Counted from the first letter of the stretch, positions 7,753 to 17,043 are shown. The stretch: DNA of 64,000 nt from Methanoregula sp. (GCF_028679125.1 NZ_JAJRCG010000005.1:92194-156193); one strand, 5' to 3'. Program-made: numbers and translations. Notes: generated from the sequence alone by a model not told the origin.

Positions 7753-8598
7753 GCCAGTACTTCCTGAACGATGACCTGGACGAACATGGTGCCGGAATCG
7801 GTGATTTTTTATCAACAGGGACGCCGGTTGTTCCCCGGGGGGCTCATTGTACAACTCGGTAAATTGTTGTAAAAAATATGGTTGCCGGCGCTCTTAAAAT
7901 CATAGGATGTTTCCCGTCATCATCTCAAACCCGGGAATTCGGTCAAGGAGGGGCAGCCATAGCCAGGGGATGTAGTTTGTGGAACCCGGGATAATTTCGT
8001 ACAGTGTCGATCGTTTTTACATCGACAAATGAGAGGGTACTGGCAGGTGCATCCGGGAGAGCCGGAACCTCCAGAAGGTGTTTGAAGTATGAGATTTTTT
8101 CAAGGATTATTCCAACGAGGTCTCACTGGATGGATGTGACTGTGATATGGTGAGACCCCGGAATACCACAAGTGTATTCTCTCCTGTTTTGAGCATATCC
8201 AGATATATGATTTCTGTCCCAATCATCGAACTGGCAATCCCGGGATGCCAACAGAGATCCAGATTTTTATTTTTATAAATCGGTTATTGTGGAACGATAG
8301 GATAGTGTCATTCCGGGAGATGTATAGGTGAAAGATTCGCCAGACTCCGGAAATGTTTCCATCGGAACACGCGTCGCGGAAGGGGGCTCAATCCCACGTA
8401 CAGGACATTGCCTGGAGGCTGGTGAAGAAGAACACGATGAACCACCAGCCATCCCCATTGTTTAAAATCAGGGTACGTTGTCTAACCGGATCGCGTTTGA
8501 AAATTTTCACGCAGGAACCGGGGGGCCGACCGGGTCCCGCGTGAGGGTGCAGTCATGCCAGGGTGCGGGTGCAGCATCCACAAGCCCGCTGTCCGGTG
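7753..8598. other. Gene-free stretch containing repeat B copy 1
   Basis: About 850 bases hold no convincing gene. The recognisable content is the hairpin repeat B at 8083-8236. A 63-codon plus-strand frame at 8353-8544 has no ribosome binding site or resemblance and is not called. Confidence 0.5.
8083..8236 (+). repeat. Hairpin repeat B, copy 1
   Basis: This 154-base segment matches 11593-11748, from TGAAGTATGAGA to the AACTG.CA end. It folds as a long stem: ATTCC (8109-8113) and GGTCTCAC (8119-8126) pair with GTGAGACC (8150-8157) and GGAAT (8160-8164). A second hairpin GAATA...TATTC occupies 8161-8179. The opposite arms of the second stem differ between copies in a way that keeps pairing. 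Confidence 0.65.
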
Positions 8599-9030
8599 TT
8601 ATGCACCGGGAAACGATTGCCCCTCTGCCTGACCCCCATAGGGCATAGAGAAATGGAACTGCTCAATGACCCAGCGGCTCCCGGTGTTTCGCAACACCAT
8701 TGTTGACCTGCCACGCAGGATCTGTTTCTTTGTCCCCTCAACCGTGAATGTGATAGTACATGTTGACGTTGCCCACGCAATCCTGCCTTCACCAGAGATC
8801 TTCCGGTCTGAAAATTCCACCAGCAGAATGGTTGCCTGGCTCATATCACGCTTTATCTGCCGGATAAAGTCCTTATGATCCGCGATCACTTCATCCGGTC
8901 CACTGCCAAATCCGCTGATATCGGGGGAGAATAACGCCGATAGTGTTTTTTTGTCCTTCTTCCGGTATGCGGTGCCATAAGCAGCCATGGTCTCTATTAC
9001 TTCTGCATTCTGGGTTTCCGTCAGTGTCAT
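8599..9030 (-). CDS. SnoaL-like / NTF2-like protein
   Basis: The 143-residue soluble protein has the SnoaL-type cone fold pattern: an N-terminal helix pair (AEVIETMAAYGTAYRKKDKKTL), a LFSPDISGFGSG strand and loop, then strands ending with STMVLRNTGSRWVIEQFHFS. That final W.I.QFHFS strand is typical of the SnoaL_3/DUF4440 group. Members are stress-related or of unknown substrate, and no catalytic residues can be assigned. The C-terminal extension is short. It is a single gene with non-coding DNA on both sides. Confidence 0.75.
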   Translation of the reverse strand: MTLTETQNAEVIETMAAYGTAYRKKDKKTLSALFSPDISGFGSGPDEVIADHKDFIRQIKRDMSQATILLVEFSDRKISGEGRIAWATSTCTITFTVEGTKKQILRGRSTMVLRNTGSRWVIEQFHFSMPYGGQAEGQSFPGA

Positions 9031-9493
9031 AATACTTAGTGATTATTACCGATCAATTATCTTTTTTGGTTTTTTTACCGGAAAACGAAGGGAATACCTG
9101 AACATGATACGATACCCGGTTTTGTCAGACGGGCTGGGAATGAGGGGGAAATTTCAAAGATATTCGGAATACCCGCCATCTGTTTGGATTACGGTATTCT
9201 ACCGAGCATGGTTTTCAAACAGACCCTCCTAAAAATTTCAATCGCGATCATGAGGTGTCAGTTGGGGAGGCGATTGCAGGATAATTATCCTACAATCGGG
9301 TTGAACATCCTACAATTGCGATGTCCGGCGTGAGAGGGTTTGCTGATCAACCAGACCCTGCATGAAAAAATGCGCAGGGGGCAAGGGTTGCGTAAAATTT
9401 TTATCGCGGATCGATTGCGAGGCTGATAATGCTGCAACGATTCACTCAGGTTTTTAGAAGGTGGCGTTCACTACCGATATTCACGGAGGAATT
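9031..9493. other. Gene-free stretch
   Basis: No convincing gene. A short direct repeat, ATCCTACAAT, occurs twice about 20 bases apart near 9288 and 9308. Nothing else was recognised. Confidence 0.45.
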
Positions 9494-9592
9494 ATGAGAG
9501 AAGCGCGGGGATCAGGAGATCGGGGCGAATTCCTTTGGGGAACCAGCCTGGGAACAGGCATATTCGCTGCCGCGGGATGGGAAATCTACTGA
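9494..9592 (+). CDS. Possible 32-residue small protein
   Basis: An ATG at 9494 is preceded by GGAGG with four to five bases spacing, a strong ribosome binding site for this window. The frame encodes 32 residues with a charged start (MREARGSGDRGEF) and a short hydrophobic Gly/Ala segment (LWGTSLGTGIFAAAGWEI). It ends seven bases into the 3' end of the convergent kinase gene. No family is recognised; the call rests on the ribosome binding site. Confidence 0.35.
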   Translation: MREARGSGDRGEFLWGTSLGTGIFAAAGWEIY

Positions 9593-11070
9593 ATTTTCCG
9601 GTATGCCCCTTTTGGAACAATCATCTCGAACCGTGCACCCTGGCCGAAAATACCGGTTTCCCGGATGGAGATATCGGTAATACCCAGGATCTCACGGGCG
9701 AGGAAGAGACCCAGACCGGTATTTCTCCCAAAACCTTTCTCGAACAGATGCTTCCTGAATTCATCCGGAATGCCCGTGCCATCGTCCTCACAGACCAGGT
9801 GGAGTTCACCATCCATCTCCTGAAGGGCAAATGCCATCGTCTTCACGTGTTCGCCATGACGGATGGCGTTATCAATCAGGTTGTAAATCACCTTCTCAAA
9901 GAGAGGATCGGTAAAGATTTCCCAGCCCGGATCCGCTACCTGGATCGTGATGCCGGGACACGAGTATGCTGCCACCACCTGTCGGATAGAGACTGCCGGG
10001 TTCAGCCAGATGGGGGACTGGATCCCGATCTCCTGGTAATCCCGCATAAACTCGACATGTCGGTTGATGGTTGCAACAATGTCGGTGCACTGTCCGAGAT
10101 ATCCGGTTGTCTTTGTATCGGTCACTTCATCCCCGGCAAGGGAAAGATACGCATTCAGGGCGGTAAGTTTGTTGAGGATATCGTGCCGGGTGATGCTGTT
10201 GAGCATGCCCAGTTTTTCCAGGGTCTGCTGCATGGCATGTTCGGTCTTTTTCCTCTCCGATATATCGACAAGGATGCCGCGGATACCGGTACAGCGGTTG
10301 TTCTGGAGAACACGCGTCGTGTATACCAGACAGGGGATTCGTGTACCGTCGCGTTTCATGCAGGTATACTCGTGTCCCGCGGTCGTCCCCCCGCGTGCGA
10401 TCATTCCGATGCCCTGCCTGACCGGTTCCCGGTCCTCGGGAATGATATGGTCGAACAGGTTCAGGCCACGTTCCAGATCCCCACGGGTATAACTGAAGAA
10501 CCTGAGGCTGTTGTCATTGACAAGGGTTAATTTTCCGGTGAGGTCGCATTCAAAGACAATCTCCGGGAGGAGATCGATGAATTCGCGGAATTTTTGCTCG
10601 CTTTCCTGAAGGGCTTCATTTGCCCGTTGCAGATCCCGCGTCCTTTCCTTCACCCGCTCTTCGAGCTTTGCATGTTCCCGCTGGTAGGCCAGGTCAAGCC
10701 CGAATTTGTAGAGGGAGATCTCGATCTCGGTCTGGAGTGCCCGTTCAGATAGGGGTTTGATGAGGTAGCCGTACGGCCGTGTCTTTTTTGCCTGCCCGAC
10801 AAGTTCGGGCTCCGCGTATGCCGTAAGATAGATAATCGGGATATTGTGGGTAGAATGGATCTTTTCAGCGGCATCTATCCCGGAGAGTTTTCCTGCCAGG
10901 TGGATATCCATCAGGATCAGATCAGGTACTCCGGCCTCCACGAGATCGATTGCCTTTTCCCCGGTAGAGGCCACTCCCGCTACCTGGTATCCGAGAGTAG
11001 TGAGAACCGTTTGTATATCCAGTGCGGTGATCGCATCATCTTCAACGATCAGGATAGTGTTCTTCGCCAT
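9586..11070 (-). CDS. Hybrid sensor: receiver - PAS - histidine kinase
   Basis: The 494-residue cytoplasmic protein has a receiver domain first (residues 1-120: ILIVEDDA acidic pocket, phospho-acceptor Asp in LILMDIHLAG, Thr in IIYLTAYAE, Lys in GYLIKPL). A coiled-coil linker and a PAS domain (about 160-275) follow, then a kinase core with SITRHDILNKL as the phospho-His helix and ATPase boxes NLIDNAIRHG, DDGTGIP and GLGLFLAREIL. No membrane segment is present, so the signal is internal or comes through the receiver domain. ATG 11068-11070 has GGAG eight bases upstream. The same H-box type occurs in the kinases at 50145 and 54104. No separate response regulator gene is adjacent. Confidence 0.9.
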   Translation of the reverse strand: MAKNTILIVEDDAITALDIQTVLTTLGYQVAGVASTGEKAIDLVEAGVPDLILMDIHLAGKLSGIDAAEKIHSTHNIPIIYLTAYAEPELVGQAKKTRPYGYLIKPLSERALQTEIEISLYKFGLDLAYQREHAKLEERVKERTRDLQRANEALQESEQKFREFIDLLPEIVFECDLTGKLTLVNDNSLRFFSYTRGDLERGLNLFDHIIPEDREPVRQGIGMIARGGTTAGHEYTCMKRDGTRIPCLVYTTRVLQNNRCTGIRGILVDISERKKTEHAMQQTLEKLGMLNSITRHDILNKLTALNAYLSLAGDEVTDTKTTGYLGQCTDIVATINRHVEFMRDYQEIGIQSPIWLNPAVSIRQVVAAYSCPGITIQVADPGWEIFTDPLFEKVIYNLIDNAIRHGEHVKTMAFALQEMDGELHLVCEDDGTGIPDEFRKHLFEKGFGRNTGLGLFLAREILGITDISIRETGIFGQGARFEMIVPKGAYRKIQ

Positions 11071-11802
11071 GTAACCTGCTCCATGGATATTGGCAGACAT
11101 TCTACTTTGATTTTTTCAGGACCGAAATGCCGTGGCCTCCGGAGAGGCGATGGGGAGCCGGACGAAAAGAGTTCGTTCGTCATTTTTCCTCATCGCTGAC
11201 ATACAGATTGATTGCCGATCTCGGTCTTTTGCCGGTTTACGGTGATTGTTTCATTGGTAGATTCTGAAATGCCAATCCGAGAAATCTTTGATCCATGATC
11301 TGACGCTTTTGGGGGCCTGAGATCCTGCCGTGGAGGGCGGTCCTGGTAGCGAATCCTCAGGATTACCGGAAGAATCACGCGATAGTAGAGAATTATCTGC
11401 ATTTGGCGTCGCAATACGTCAGGTTCACGAGGGGACCCGGAGTGCAGGTGGGGACAATCGTCGTTTGCTTTCAGTGAGAGATCAATCTTCGAGAACACGA
11501 GGATACGTCTGGCAGGTTTTTGGCATTTTCATGCCGGGATGAGAGATTATACGCAGAGGCTGATGAAAGAGCACTGACTGCCCGGGAGCTGATGAAGTAT
11601 GAGAAGACGTTCCAGGAATTATTCCAACGAGGTCCCACCAGAGATATGACTGGGATAATGGTGAGACCCCGGAATACTCTAAAGAGTATTCTCTCTGGAG
11701 TTGAGCACCCCACGATATATGATTTCTGTCCCCATCCTCAAACTGCCAGTTCGATTATTGGGACAGAAAAAATAAGCAATGTTTTTTCAAAAACCAATTC
11801 TC
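11071..11802. other. Gene-free stretch containing repeat B copy 2
   Basis: About 730 bases separate the kinase from the divergent secreted-protein gene. Repeat B occupies 11593-11748, about 55 bases before that gene. A plus-strand frame at 11520-11876 has a partly protein-like stretch before the repeat, but runs through the repeat and has no ribosome binding site. Confidence 0.45.
11593..11748 (+). repeat. Hairpin repeat B, copy 2
   Basis: This matches 8083-8236. The long stem is ATTCC and GGTCCCAC (11621-11638) with GTGAGACC and GGAAT (11661-11675), with one mismatch compared with copy 1. The second hairpin is perfect here: GAATACTCT, AA loop, AGAGTATTC (11672-11691). It lies directly upstream of the secreted-protein gene at 11803 and could act in its leader or promoter. 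Confidence 0.65.
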
Positions 11803-12249
11803 ATGTCGAAAAGACTGGGAGTTGTTGCGATGATGCTTCTGTTGATTGCATCATTCGCAGGAGTATCGGCAAATGAACAAGTATCTGCTGTCAGCAACGG
11901 AGGTTACAGCGTTGAACCGGTATACGATACCGGCAACGATTTGATACGAATCCAGTCGGTTTATGCAACGATAACCCAGGGCACGACAAACTGGCATACA
12001 AAATCCGTTACCTCCACCATCACTTCATTGAACGTGGATCTGAACTGGGGTACTCCAGCGAATTCACTCCGACTGACCGTGTATTCTCCGGATGGGTACA
12101 CGTTCGGTCCCTACTATGACAGTTATGACGGTTCAAATAACGGGCGTATCAACCTGAACATCATCAACAATGATGGTATTGCAAAGGGAACCTGGTATTA
12201 CGAGGTGTACGGCTACAGTGTCACAGGATCACAAGGTTATTACATCTGA
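11803..12249 (+). CDS. Secreted protein with PPC-like beta domain
   Basis: The 148-residue product has a signal peptide (MSKRLGVVAMMLLLIASFAG, cleavage probably after VSA), then a mature part that includes GGYSVEP. The body has strands resembling pre-peptidase C-terminal (PPC) domains: LNVDLNWGTPANSLRLTVYSPDG and GTWYYEVYGY. It is therefore probably an extracellular or surface beta-sandwich protein; no catalytic residues are seen. An in-frame ATG lies 24 bases upstream, but the signal peptide starts at 11803. The next gene follows after 18 bases and shares the GGYSVEP motif in its own N-terminal region, which suggests a functional pair. Confidence 0.65.
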   Translation: MSKRLGVVAMMLLLIASFAGVSANEQVSAVSNGGYSVEPVYDTGNDLIRIQSVYATITQGTTNWHTKSVTSTITSLNVDLNWGTPANSLRLTVYSPDGYTFGPYYDSYDGSNNGRINLNIINNDGIAKGTWYYEVYGYSVTGSQGYYI

Positions 12250-12267
12250 ATTGAGATGTATCATTAA

Positions 12268-12969
12268 ATGAGACATCCATCAATTGTCCTCTTTTTTCTG
12301 CTGATGGTTGGGGTCACTGTCGCAATAGTCCAGGGAGGCTATTCGGTAGAACCCTATTCACCCCAGAGCGGGCCTTCAGATATGCTTGGCGCCGACAGTA
12401 CAATCTCTTTTTTTGAACTTCCGCTCTGGATCCAGATTGTCTGGTTCCTCGGCGTTCTTGGGGCAATGGCTGGGGCGATCAAATTCGGACCCCTTGTTTT
12501 AGGAAAAGTCAGGGCAGTCCTGCACAATAAAAACCGTATGGTCATACTGGAATATATTGGGTGCAATCCCGGGTGTACTCTTGCAGATCTTTTAAAAAAT
12601 ACTGACATGAACCGGGGAACCGCCAGGTATCATCTTTGCCTGTTACTCATCCAACAAAAAGTAATCAGGAAGAAAAACGGGAAACTGAGTTACCTGTTCA
12701 CCAATGGCGGGATACAGCTCAACAGAAAACAAGTCTACGGATATATCATGAATCCCTCAAAGCGGGAGATCATGGATACAATTCTCGGCACGCCGGGCAT
12801 CAGTAACAAGGAACTTGCCGAGCGTCTCGAGGTTACCCAGAGCACGATCTCCTGGCATCTCCAGCCGCTCCTTGACGAAGAGATGGTTGTGACCCGGTGG
12901 GACGGCAGGTACCTGAACTACTTCGTTTCCCCAAAGACGGAGGATATCCTGAATGAATATCGCAAATAA
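12268..12969 (+). CDS. Membrane-anchored tandem winged-helix transcriptional regulator
   Basis: The 233-residue protein starts with a signal-like helix (MRHPSIVLFFLLMVGVTVAI), an external stretch with GGYSVEP, and a transmembrane helix (LWIQIVWFLGVLGAMAGAI, about 53-72). Two winged-helix domains follow: about 85-150 (MVILEYIGCNPGCTLADLLK...GTARYHLCLL) and about 160-230 (REIMDTILGTPGISNKELAE...STISWHLQPLL). It thus resembles one-component membrane regulators, with the DNA-binding part in the cytoplasm. The gene lies 18 bases after the secreted-protein gene, probably in one operon. The shared GGYSVEP segment suggests that the outer part of this regulator and the secreted protein see the same partner; that is inference. 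Confidence 0.8.
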   Translation: MRHPSIVLFFLLMVGVTVAIVQGGYSVEPYSPQSGPSDMLGADSTISFFELPLWIQIVWFLGVLGAMAGAIKFGPLVLGKVRAVLHNKNRMVILEYIGCNPGCTLADLLKNTDMNRGTARYHLCLLLIQQKVIRKKNGKLSYLFTNGGIQLNRKQVYGYIMNPSKREIMDTILGTPGISNKELAERLEVTQSTISWHLQPLLDEEMVVTRWDGRYLNYFVSPKTEDILNEYRK

Positions 12970-13078
12970 AAGCGTATATCACCCTTTTTCTCTGTTTTAA
13001 CGGGATGGATGGGAAAAATATTTGGTTCATGATCAGGCTTTTTTCAGAGGCGACTGACCCGTTCCATACCTATAACCG

Positions 13079-13402
13079 ATGACAACTGTAATCAGCAGTA
13101 TGAGCAGCACAATGGATTTTATTTCCCTGATCCGACCAAAACGCCTGGATTTTCTTACCACGATGACACCAGAAGAGCAGACTGCGATGGAAGAGCACCG
13201 GGAATATGTCAGGAACATGATTGCACAGGGACAAATATTCCTTGACTGCGGTTCTCCGGATGGCACAATCGGGATACTCATTTATCGTGTGGATTCCGCA
13301 ATCGAGGCCCGGCGTCTTTTTTATTCCGACCCGGCAGTCATCGCAGGCATCGGGTATCCCGAGCTGTACCCGCTGACTATCGGGCATCTTGCAGCCAGCT
13401 GA
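13079..13402 (+). CDS. YciI-like protein
   Basis: The 107-residue protein matches the YCII family: RPKRLDFLTTMTPEEQ, EEHREYVRNMIAQG, a GSPDGTIGILIYRVDS strand and EARRLFYSDPAVIAGIGYPEL. These are ferredoxin-like alpha/beta proteins that are often dimeric; a His/Asp pair is thought to form the active site, here probably EEH with the SDPAV Asp. The physiological substrate is unknown. The first ATG (13079) has no clear ribosome binding site and the in-frame ATG at 13112 would still leave the whole domain, so the start is uncertain. It is convergent with nothing and follows the regulator gene by about 110 bases. Confidence 0.8.
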   Translation: MTTVISSMSSTMDFISLIRPKRLDFLTTMTPEEQTAMEEHREYVRNMIAQGQIFLDCGSPDGTIGILIYRVDSAIEARRLFYSDPAVIAGIGYPELYPLTIGHLAAS

Positions 13403-13513
13403 GCGGTTCGTCCCGTATGTTCCGGCGCAGCCCTGAACCGGGGTAGTCAGACCCCGGGGTCAGACCGATGGCAGCAAAATGAGGTATTTGTGAAAAGACA
13501 CTAAAAAAACATC

Positions 13514-13696
13514 ATGACGGAAAAACGAACGTGCGATAAATGTGGGAAAGAGGCGATCGGGTTCCAGTCAATCGGTTGCTGTTTTGCGTATGTCTGCCAG
13601 GACCATGCCGAAAGTCTCCTCCTGGACTTAAAACCCGGGGAGAAGAAGTCATCCGGGGAGTGTTACGTTGAACGATTCGATACCGATGAGCGCTGA
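13514..13696 (+). CDS. Small zinc-ribbon-like protein
   Basis: The 60-residue product carries RTCDKCGKEA near its start, then GCCFAYVCQDHAE. The two Cys pairs and the His could hold one zinc ion. The C terminus is acidic and charged. No family name can be assigned and no ribosome binding site is obvious, but the Cys/His arrangement makes it a plausible gene. It lies between the YciI gene and the PEGA protein, all on the plus strand. Confidence 0.55.
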   Translation: MTEKRTCDKCGKEAIGFQSIGCCFAYVCQDHAESLLLDLKPGEKKSSGECYVERFDTDER

Positions 13697-13799
13697 TCAT
13701 TTCCCCCGACCTCCACCATCAGCAAGACCTTCCGCTGAATACCTGTAAATTCCTGTCATTCACCCATACTCTTATCATCACCTATCCCTACTTCGCAGT

Positions 13800-14765
13800 A
13801 TGTCCTTCAGACATGTGAAAAGCGTGATACTCGTCACGCTCCTTCTCCTTCTTGCCGTACACGCCCAGGGTCTTGAGCCCGGCAGGATCGTCGTCCACTC
13901 AACGCCTTCGGGCGCAGTCGTGTGTATTGATGCGGTGTACTGCGACACCACGGATGCAATTTTCACGGTCACCGGCAATACCTGGCACTCGGTCATTGTT
14001 ACGAATAAAGGGTACGTGGAATGGTCCGACACGGTCTTTGTGAGCTCCAACCAGAACCGCGTGGTTAACGCAGAGATGGAACTCAACCCGTCTGCCACCG
14101 TTATCCAGGTTGATATCACACCGGGCGGCGGGACCATCTGCCTCGACACCAGCCAGTGTCACGCGAACGTTGGAGCGGGAAGCAGCTCCGGCAGCACGCA
14201 GTTTACGGGAGCCAGCGAAGGATATCACACAATAACAGTCGAAAGCCCGTCCGGTTACCTGGATTACTATACGCCGGTGTACGTGTATCTCGCAAAGACC
14301 ACGTATGTCACCATTAATTTGAAACCCCTTATCTCCACGGTAACCCACATCACTCCCGTTGTTACTCCCACCAGGGGAACCGGTGTAGTCCGGGTCTACG
14401 TGGACCAGACGGGCAGCACCATCTGCCTTGATAACACGGACTGCAGGATAAATGTTGGCGGGACTGCCGCGGGATCCGGCACGACACTTTTTACCAATGT
14501 AACGGCGAACTATGCGCACTCGATCAGTGTTACCGCGGACGGGTACAGACCCTATGCAACCCAGGTCACGGTAAGCAAAGACCTGGTCACGACCGTGGAT
14601 GTATCCCTGCAGCCGCTCGCGGTTGATACAACCACCACAACGACTGGCACACCCGTGGAACCCACCCTCCTGCCATCCCGGGCCGCCGGGCTTGATGCGT
14701 TACCGGTACTCGGGGCACTCGTCCTGTGCGGTGCGATCTTCCTGTTCCGGAAAAACGGCAGATAA
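13800..14765 (+). CDS. Secreted protein with three PEGA repeats, each with a cysteine pair
   Basis: The 321-residue protein has a signal peptide (about residues 1-25), three PEGA-type repeats (about 28-98, 102-178 and 195-272) and a C-terminal hydrophobic helix before RKNGR. Each repeat starts with a V..DxTxxG strand and then a Cys pair: VVCIDAVYC, TICLDTSQC and TICLDNTDC. The regular C-x(5)-C spacing suggests one disulfide per repeat outside the cell. Thr-rich linkers separate repeat 3 from the anchor. It is probably a surface protein; the ligand is unknown. The smaller PEGA protein at 7225-7752 has one repeat and no such Cys pair. Confidence 0.8.
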   Translation: MSFRHVKSVILVTLLLLLAVHAQGLEPGRIVVHSTPSGAVVCIDAVYCDTTDAIFTVTGNTWHSVIVTNKGYVEWSDTVFVSSNQNRVVNAEMELNPSATVIQVDITPGGGTICLDTSQCHANVGAGSSSGSTQFTGASEGYHTITVESPSGYLDYYTPVYVYLAKTTYVTINLKPLISTVTHITPVVTPTRGTGVVRVYVDQTGSTICLDNTDCRINVGGTAAGSGTTLFTNVTANYAHSISVTADGYRPYATQVTVSKDLVTTVDVSLQPLAVDTTTTTTGTPVEPTLLPSRAAGLDALPVLGALVLCGAIFLFRKNGR

Positions 14766-14988
14766 TCCTTTTTTATAGAGTGCGGTGCGAAGAACTGCCG
14801 GCTGCAATCCGCCCTGTCGGGCCGGTTCACGCGATCCTGCCGGACAAGGGAGACCGGTTAAAAAATTTGATCGCAATCCATTGATCATCGGGGTTCAGGG
14901 AAGGATCGAAAGGGGAGGATCGGTCTTACGCGTACGAGGTAATCCAACGATAAAAAGATCTATTAGTCAGGATCGTGAATATTTTACC

Positions 14989-15234
14989 ATGTTTGAATCC
15001 AATAAACCGACAGTAGAAGACACCGAAGAGAACCGGGCAATCTGCAGGCAGTACTGCAAAAATTGCCAGAACTACAAGAAACACAATCTGGAACAATTCC
15101 AGCCAAACGAACTGTTCTGCGGATGCGGCCAGTCGTCAGAAACGGGCATGAAAGTCATTGGCTGTTTCTGCCCGGCCTGCCCGCTCTTCACGAAGTACCA
15201 TCTCCGCGGCGGGTATTTCTGCGTCCGACGCTAG
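14989..15234 (+). CDS. DUF2769-type cysteine-rich small protein (paralogue)
   Basis: The 81-residue product starts MFESNKPTVEDTEENR and carries CRQYCKNC, LFCGCG, CFCPAC and YFC motifs in the same order as the protein of 2881-3126. An ATG at 14989 is chosen because it aligns with that paralogue; the open frame runs about 200 bases further upstream without similarity. A TATA-like GATAAAAAGATC lies near 14949, about 40 bases before the start. Function unknown; a metal or FeS role is inferred only from the cysteines. Confidence 0.75.
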   Translation: MFESNKPTVEDTEENRAICRQYCKNCQNYKKHNLEQFQPNELFCGCGQSSETGMKVIGCFCPACPLFTKYHLRGGYFCVRR

Positions 15235-15564
15235 ATCTTTTTCTTTGATTATCATTTTATATTCACCCCGTGCCGAAGATCCCTGAAGACCCGGACAGGG
15301 AGTAGTAAATCTCTTAAAACCGCAATTGCGGGAGATCACAGCTGAGACAAACGTGCCCGAACGATATTCCCGGTCAGAGAAGGCACGTGTTGAATGGGAT
15401 CACCGGATCGTACCTGCACGACATATCGACACGAAAGGTTGAGACCGGTATTTCACATCATCATGCCGTGATCCTCCCGGTAAAAACCGGCTCATGGATC
15501 CGGGCACGTTTCGTCCGGGACAATTTAATAATCCCTTTATCGATGCAGGTGCAACGTCCATGCC
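15235..15564. other. Intergenic region, nothing recognised
   Basis: The stretch before the MFS gene has an AT-rich TTTAATAATCC near 15527 that may serve as its TATA element. No other feature is visible. Confidence 0.4.
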
Positions 15565-17043
15565 ATGGAACCGGCCCCGGCAGATAATCCCGGAAACGGG
15601 TATATGCTCCTGATCGTTTCAATCGCGCTCGCCAATTTTATGGCAGCATTCGATTCAACGATTGTCACGACTGCACTTCCGGTGATTGCAAAAATCTTCA
15701 GCCTCCCGGCATCAATGGCCAGCTGGGTGATCACCGTGTACGTGCTGGTCATGGCTGCGTGCGTGCTCGTGTTCGGCAAACTCTCCGACGTGATCGGGTA
15801 CAAGAAAGTGTTCCTGTACGGGTTTGCTCTTTTCACGGTCGCATCGTTCGCCTGCGGGTTCATCCCGGAATTTGTCAGCTCCTTTCCCGTCTTCCTCATC
15901 TCGCGTGCCGTCCAGGCCGTTGGTGCGGTCATGTTCGTGTCCGTGGGACCGGCCATGATCACTGCCTATGTTCCCCTGGCGCTGAAAGGCAAAGCAATGG
16001 GTACGAGCTTTGCGTTTGCAGCCCTCGGGATGACTCTTGCACCGGTGGTCGGAGGGCTGCTCACGCAATACCTCTCCTGGAACTGGATCTTTTACATCAA
16101 CATCCCCATCGGCATTGTCGCCCTTCTCATCGGGGCAAAGGTTATCCCGGCAATGGAAAGTAAACCGCTTGCCCCCGGTTTTGACCGTGCAGGTGCCCTG
16201 CTCATCGCTGTCGGGCTTGCATCGCTGCTCTATGCCATGACCGAAGGGCCGTCCGCCGGGTGGACCGACCCGGTGATCCTTGGATGCCTGGTCGTTGCGA
16301 TTCTCGCGCTGTGCGCCTTTGTCCGGTGTGAGCTTACCGCTTCCGACCCGCTGCTCGACCTTCGCCTGTTACAACAGAGAAATTTCTTCCTTACGAACAT
16401 GGCGATCGTTCTTGTGATTGTCGCTAATGTCGGAATTCTCTACCTCTTCCCCTTCTATCTCCAGCTCGTGCAGGGGTATTCCCCTTCGGTTGCCGGGCTG
16501 ATCTTCACGTCGCTCTCGGTAGCAGTCATGGCCGGGGGGATCCTGGGCGGAATGCTTTACAACCGCGCCGGGGGGCGTAGGATCAACATCGTTTCCGGGC
16601 TCCTGGTCCTTGCAGGGTATATTCTCCTGATCGGGATCCGGCCGGATTCACCGGTCTGGTTCGTGGTCCTCTGCCTGGTCCTGATAGGTCTGGGTTTTGG
16701 CATGCTCCTGACCTCAGCATCGACCATGACGATGACTGCGGTCCCGAAAAAATACCAGGGCATGGTCTCGGGGTTCATCTGTCTGGAACGGTTCGCACCG
16801 CTGACCCTCGGGATAGCACTCTTCACCATTGCATTTGTCGGGGGCATGAACGCGGTTGCTCCCGGTGGGGGGATTGCATCGGCGGCTCTCGTGAATATCA
16901 AAACTGATGTGCTCGTAGCCGGGTTTTCGCAGGCATTCCTGTTCGGGTGCATTGTCAGCGTCGTCCTCCTCGCGGTTGCTCTCCTGGCACGCCAGGAGGT
17001 TCATCCGGATTACCAGCCCTCTGGCAATCAGAAGAAGTCCTGA
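15565..17043 (+). CDS. MFS drug exporter, DHA2 (14-helix) family
   Basis: The 492-residue protein has about fourteen hydrophobic helices. The first contains FMAAFDSTIVTTALPVIA, the DHA2/EmrB-type helix 1 signature, and the loop after helix 2 has GKLSDVIGYKKVF, the MFS motif A. A middle motif, WNWIFYINIPIGI, is also typical of EmrB/QacA relatives. It should be a proton-driven exporter in the cytoplasmic membrane; the substrate cannot be read from sequence. The gene stands alone without an adjacent regulator. Confidence 0.9.
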   Translation: MEPAPADNPGNGYMLLIVSIALANFMAAFDSTIVTTALPVIAKIFSLPASMASWVITVYVLVMAACVLVFGKLSDVIGYKKVFLYGFALFTVASFACGFIPEFVSSFPVFLISRAVQAVGAVMFVSVGPAMITAYVPLALKGKAMGTSFAFAALGMTLAPVVGGLLTQYLSWNWIFYINIPIGIVALLIGAKVIPAMESKPLAPGFDRAGALLIAVGLASLLYAMTEGPSAGWTDPVILGCLVVAILALCAFVRCELTASDPLLDLRLLQQRNFFLTNMAIVLVIVANVGILYLFPFYLQLVQGYSPSVAGLIFTSLSVAVMAGGILGGMLYNRAGGRRINIVSGLLVLAGYILLIGIRPDSPVWFVVLCLVLIGLGFGMLLTSASTMTMTAVPKKYQGMVSGFICLERFAPLTLGIALFTIAFVGGMNAVAPGGGIASAALVNIKTDVLVAGFSQAFLFGCIVSVVLLAVALLARQEVHPDYQPSGNQKKS

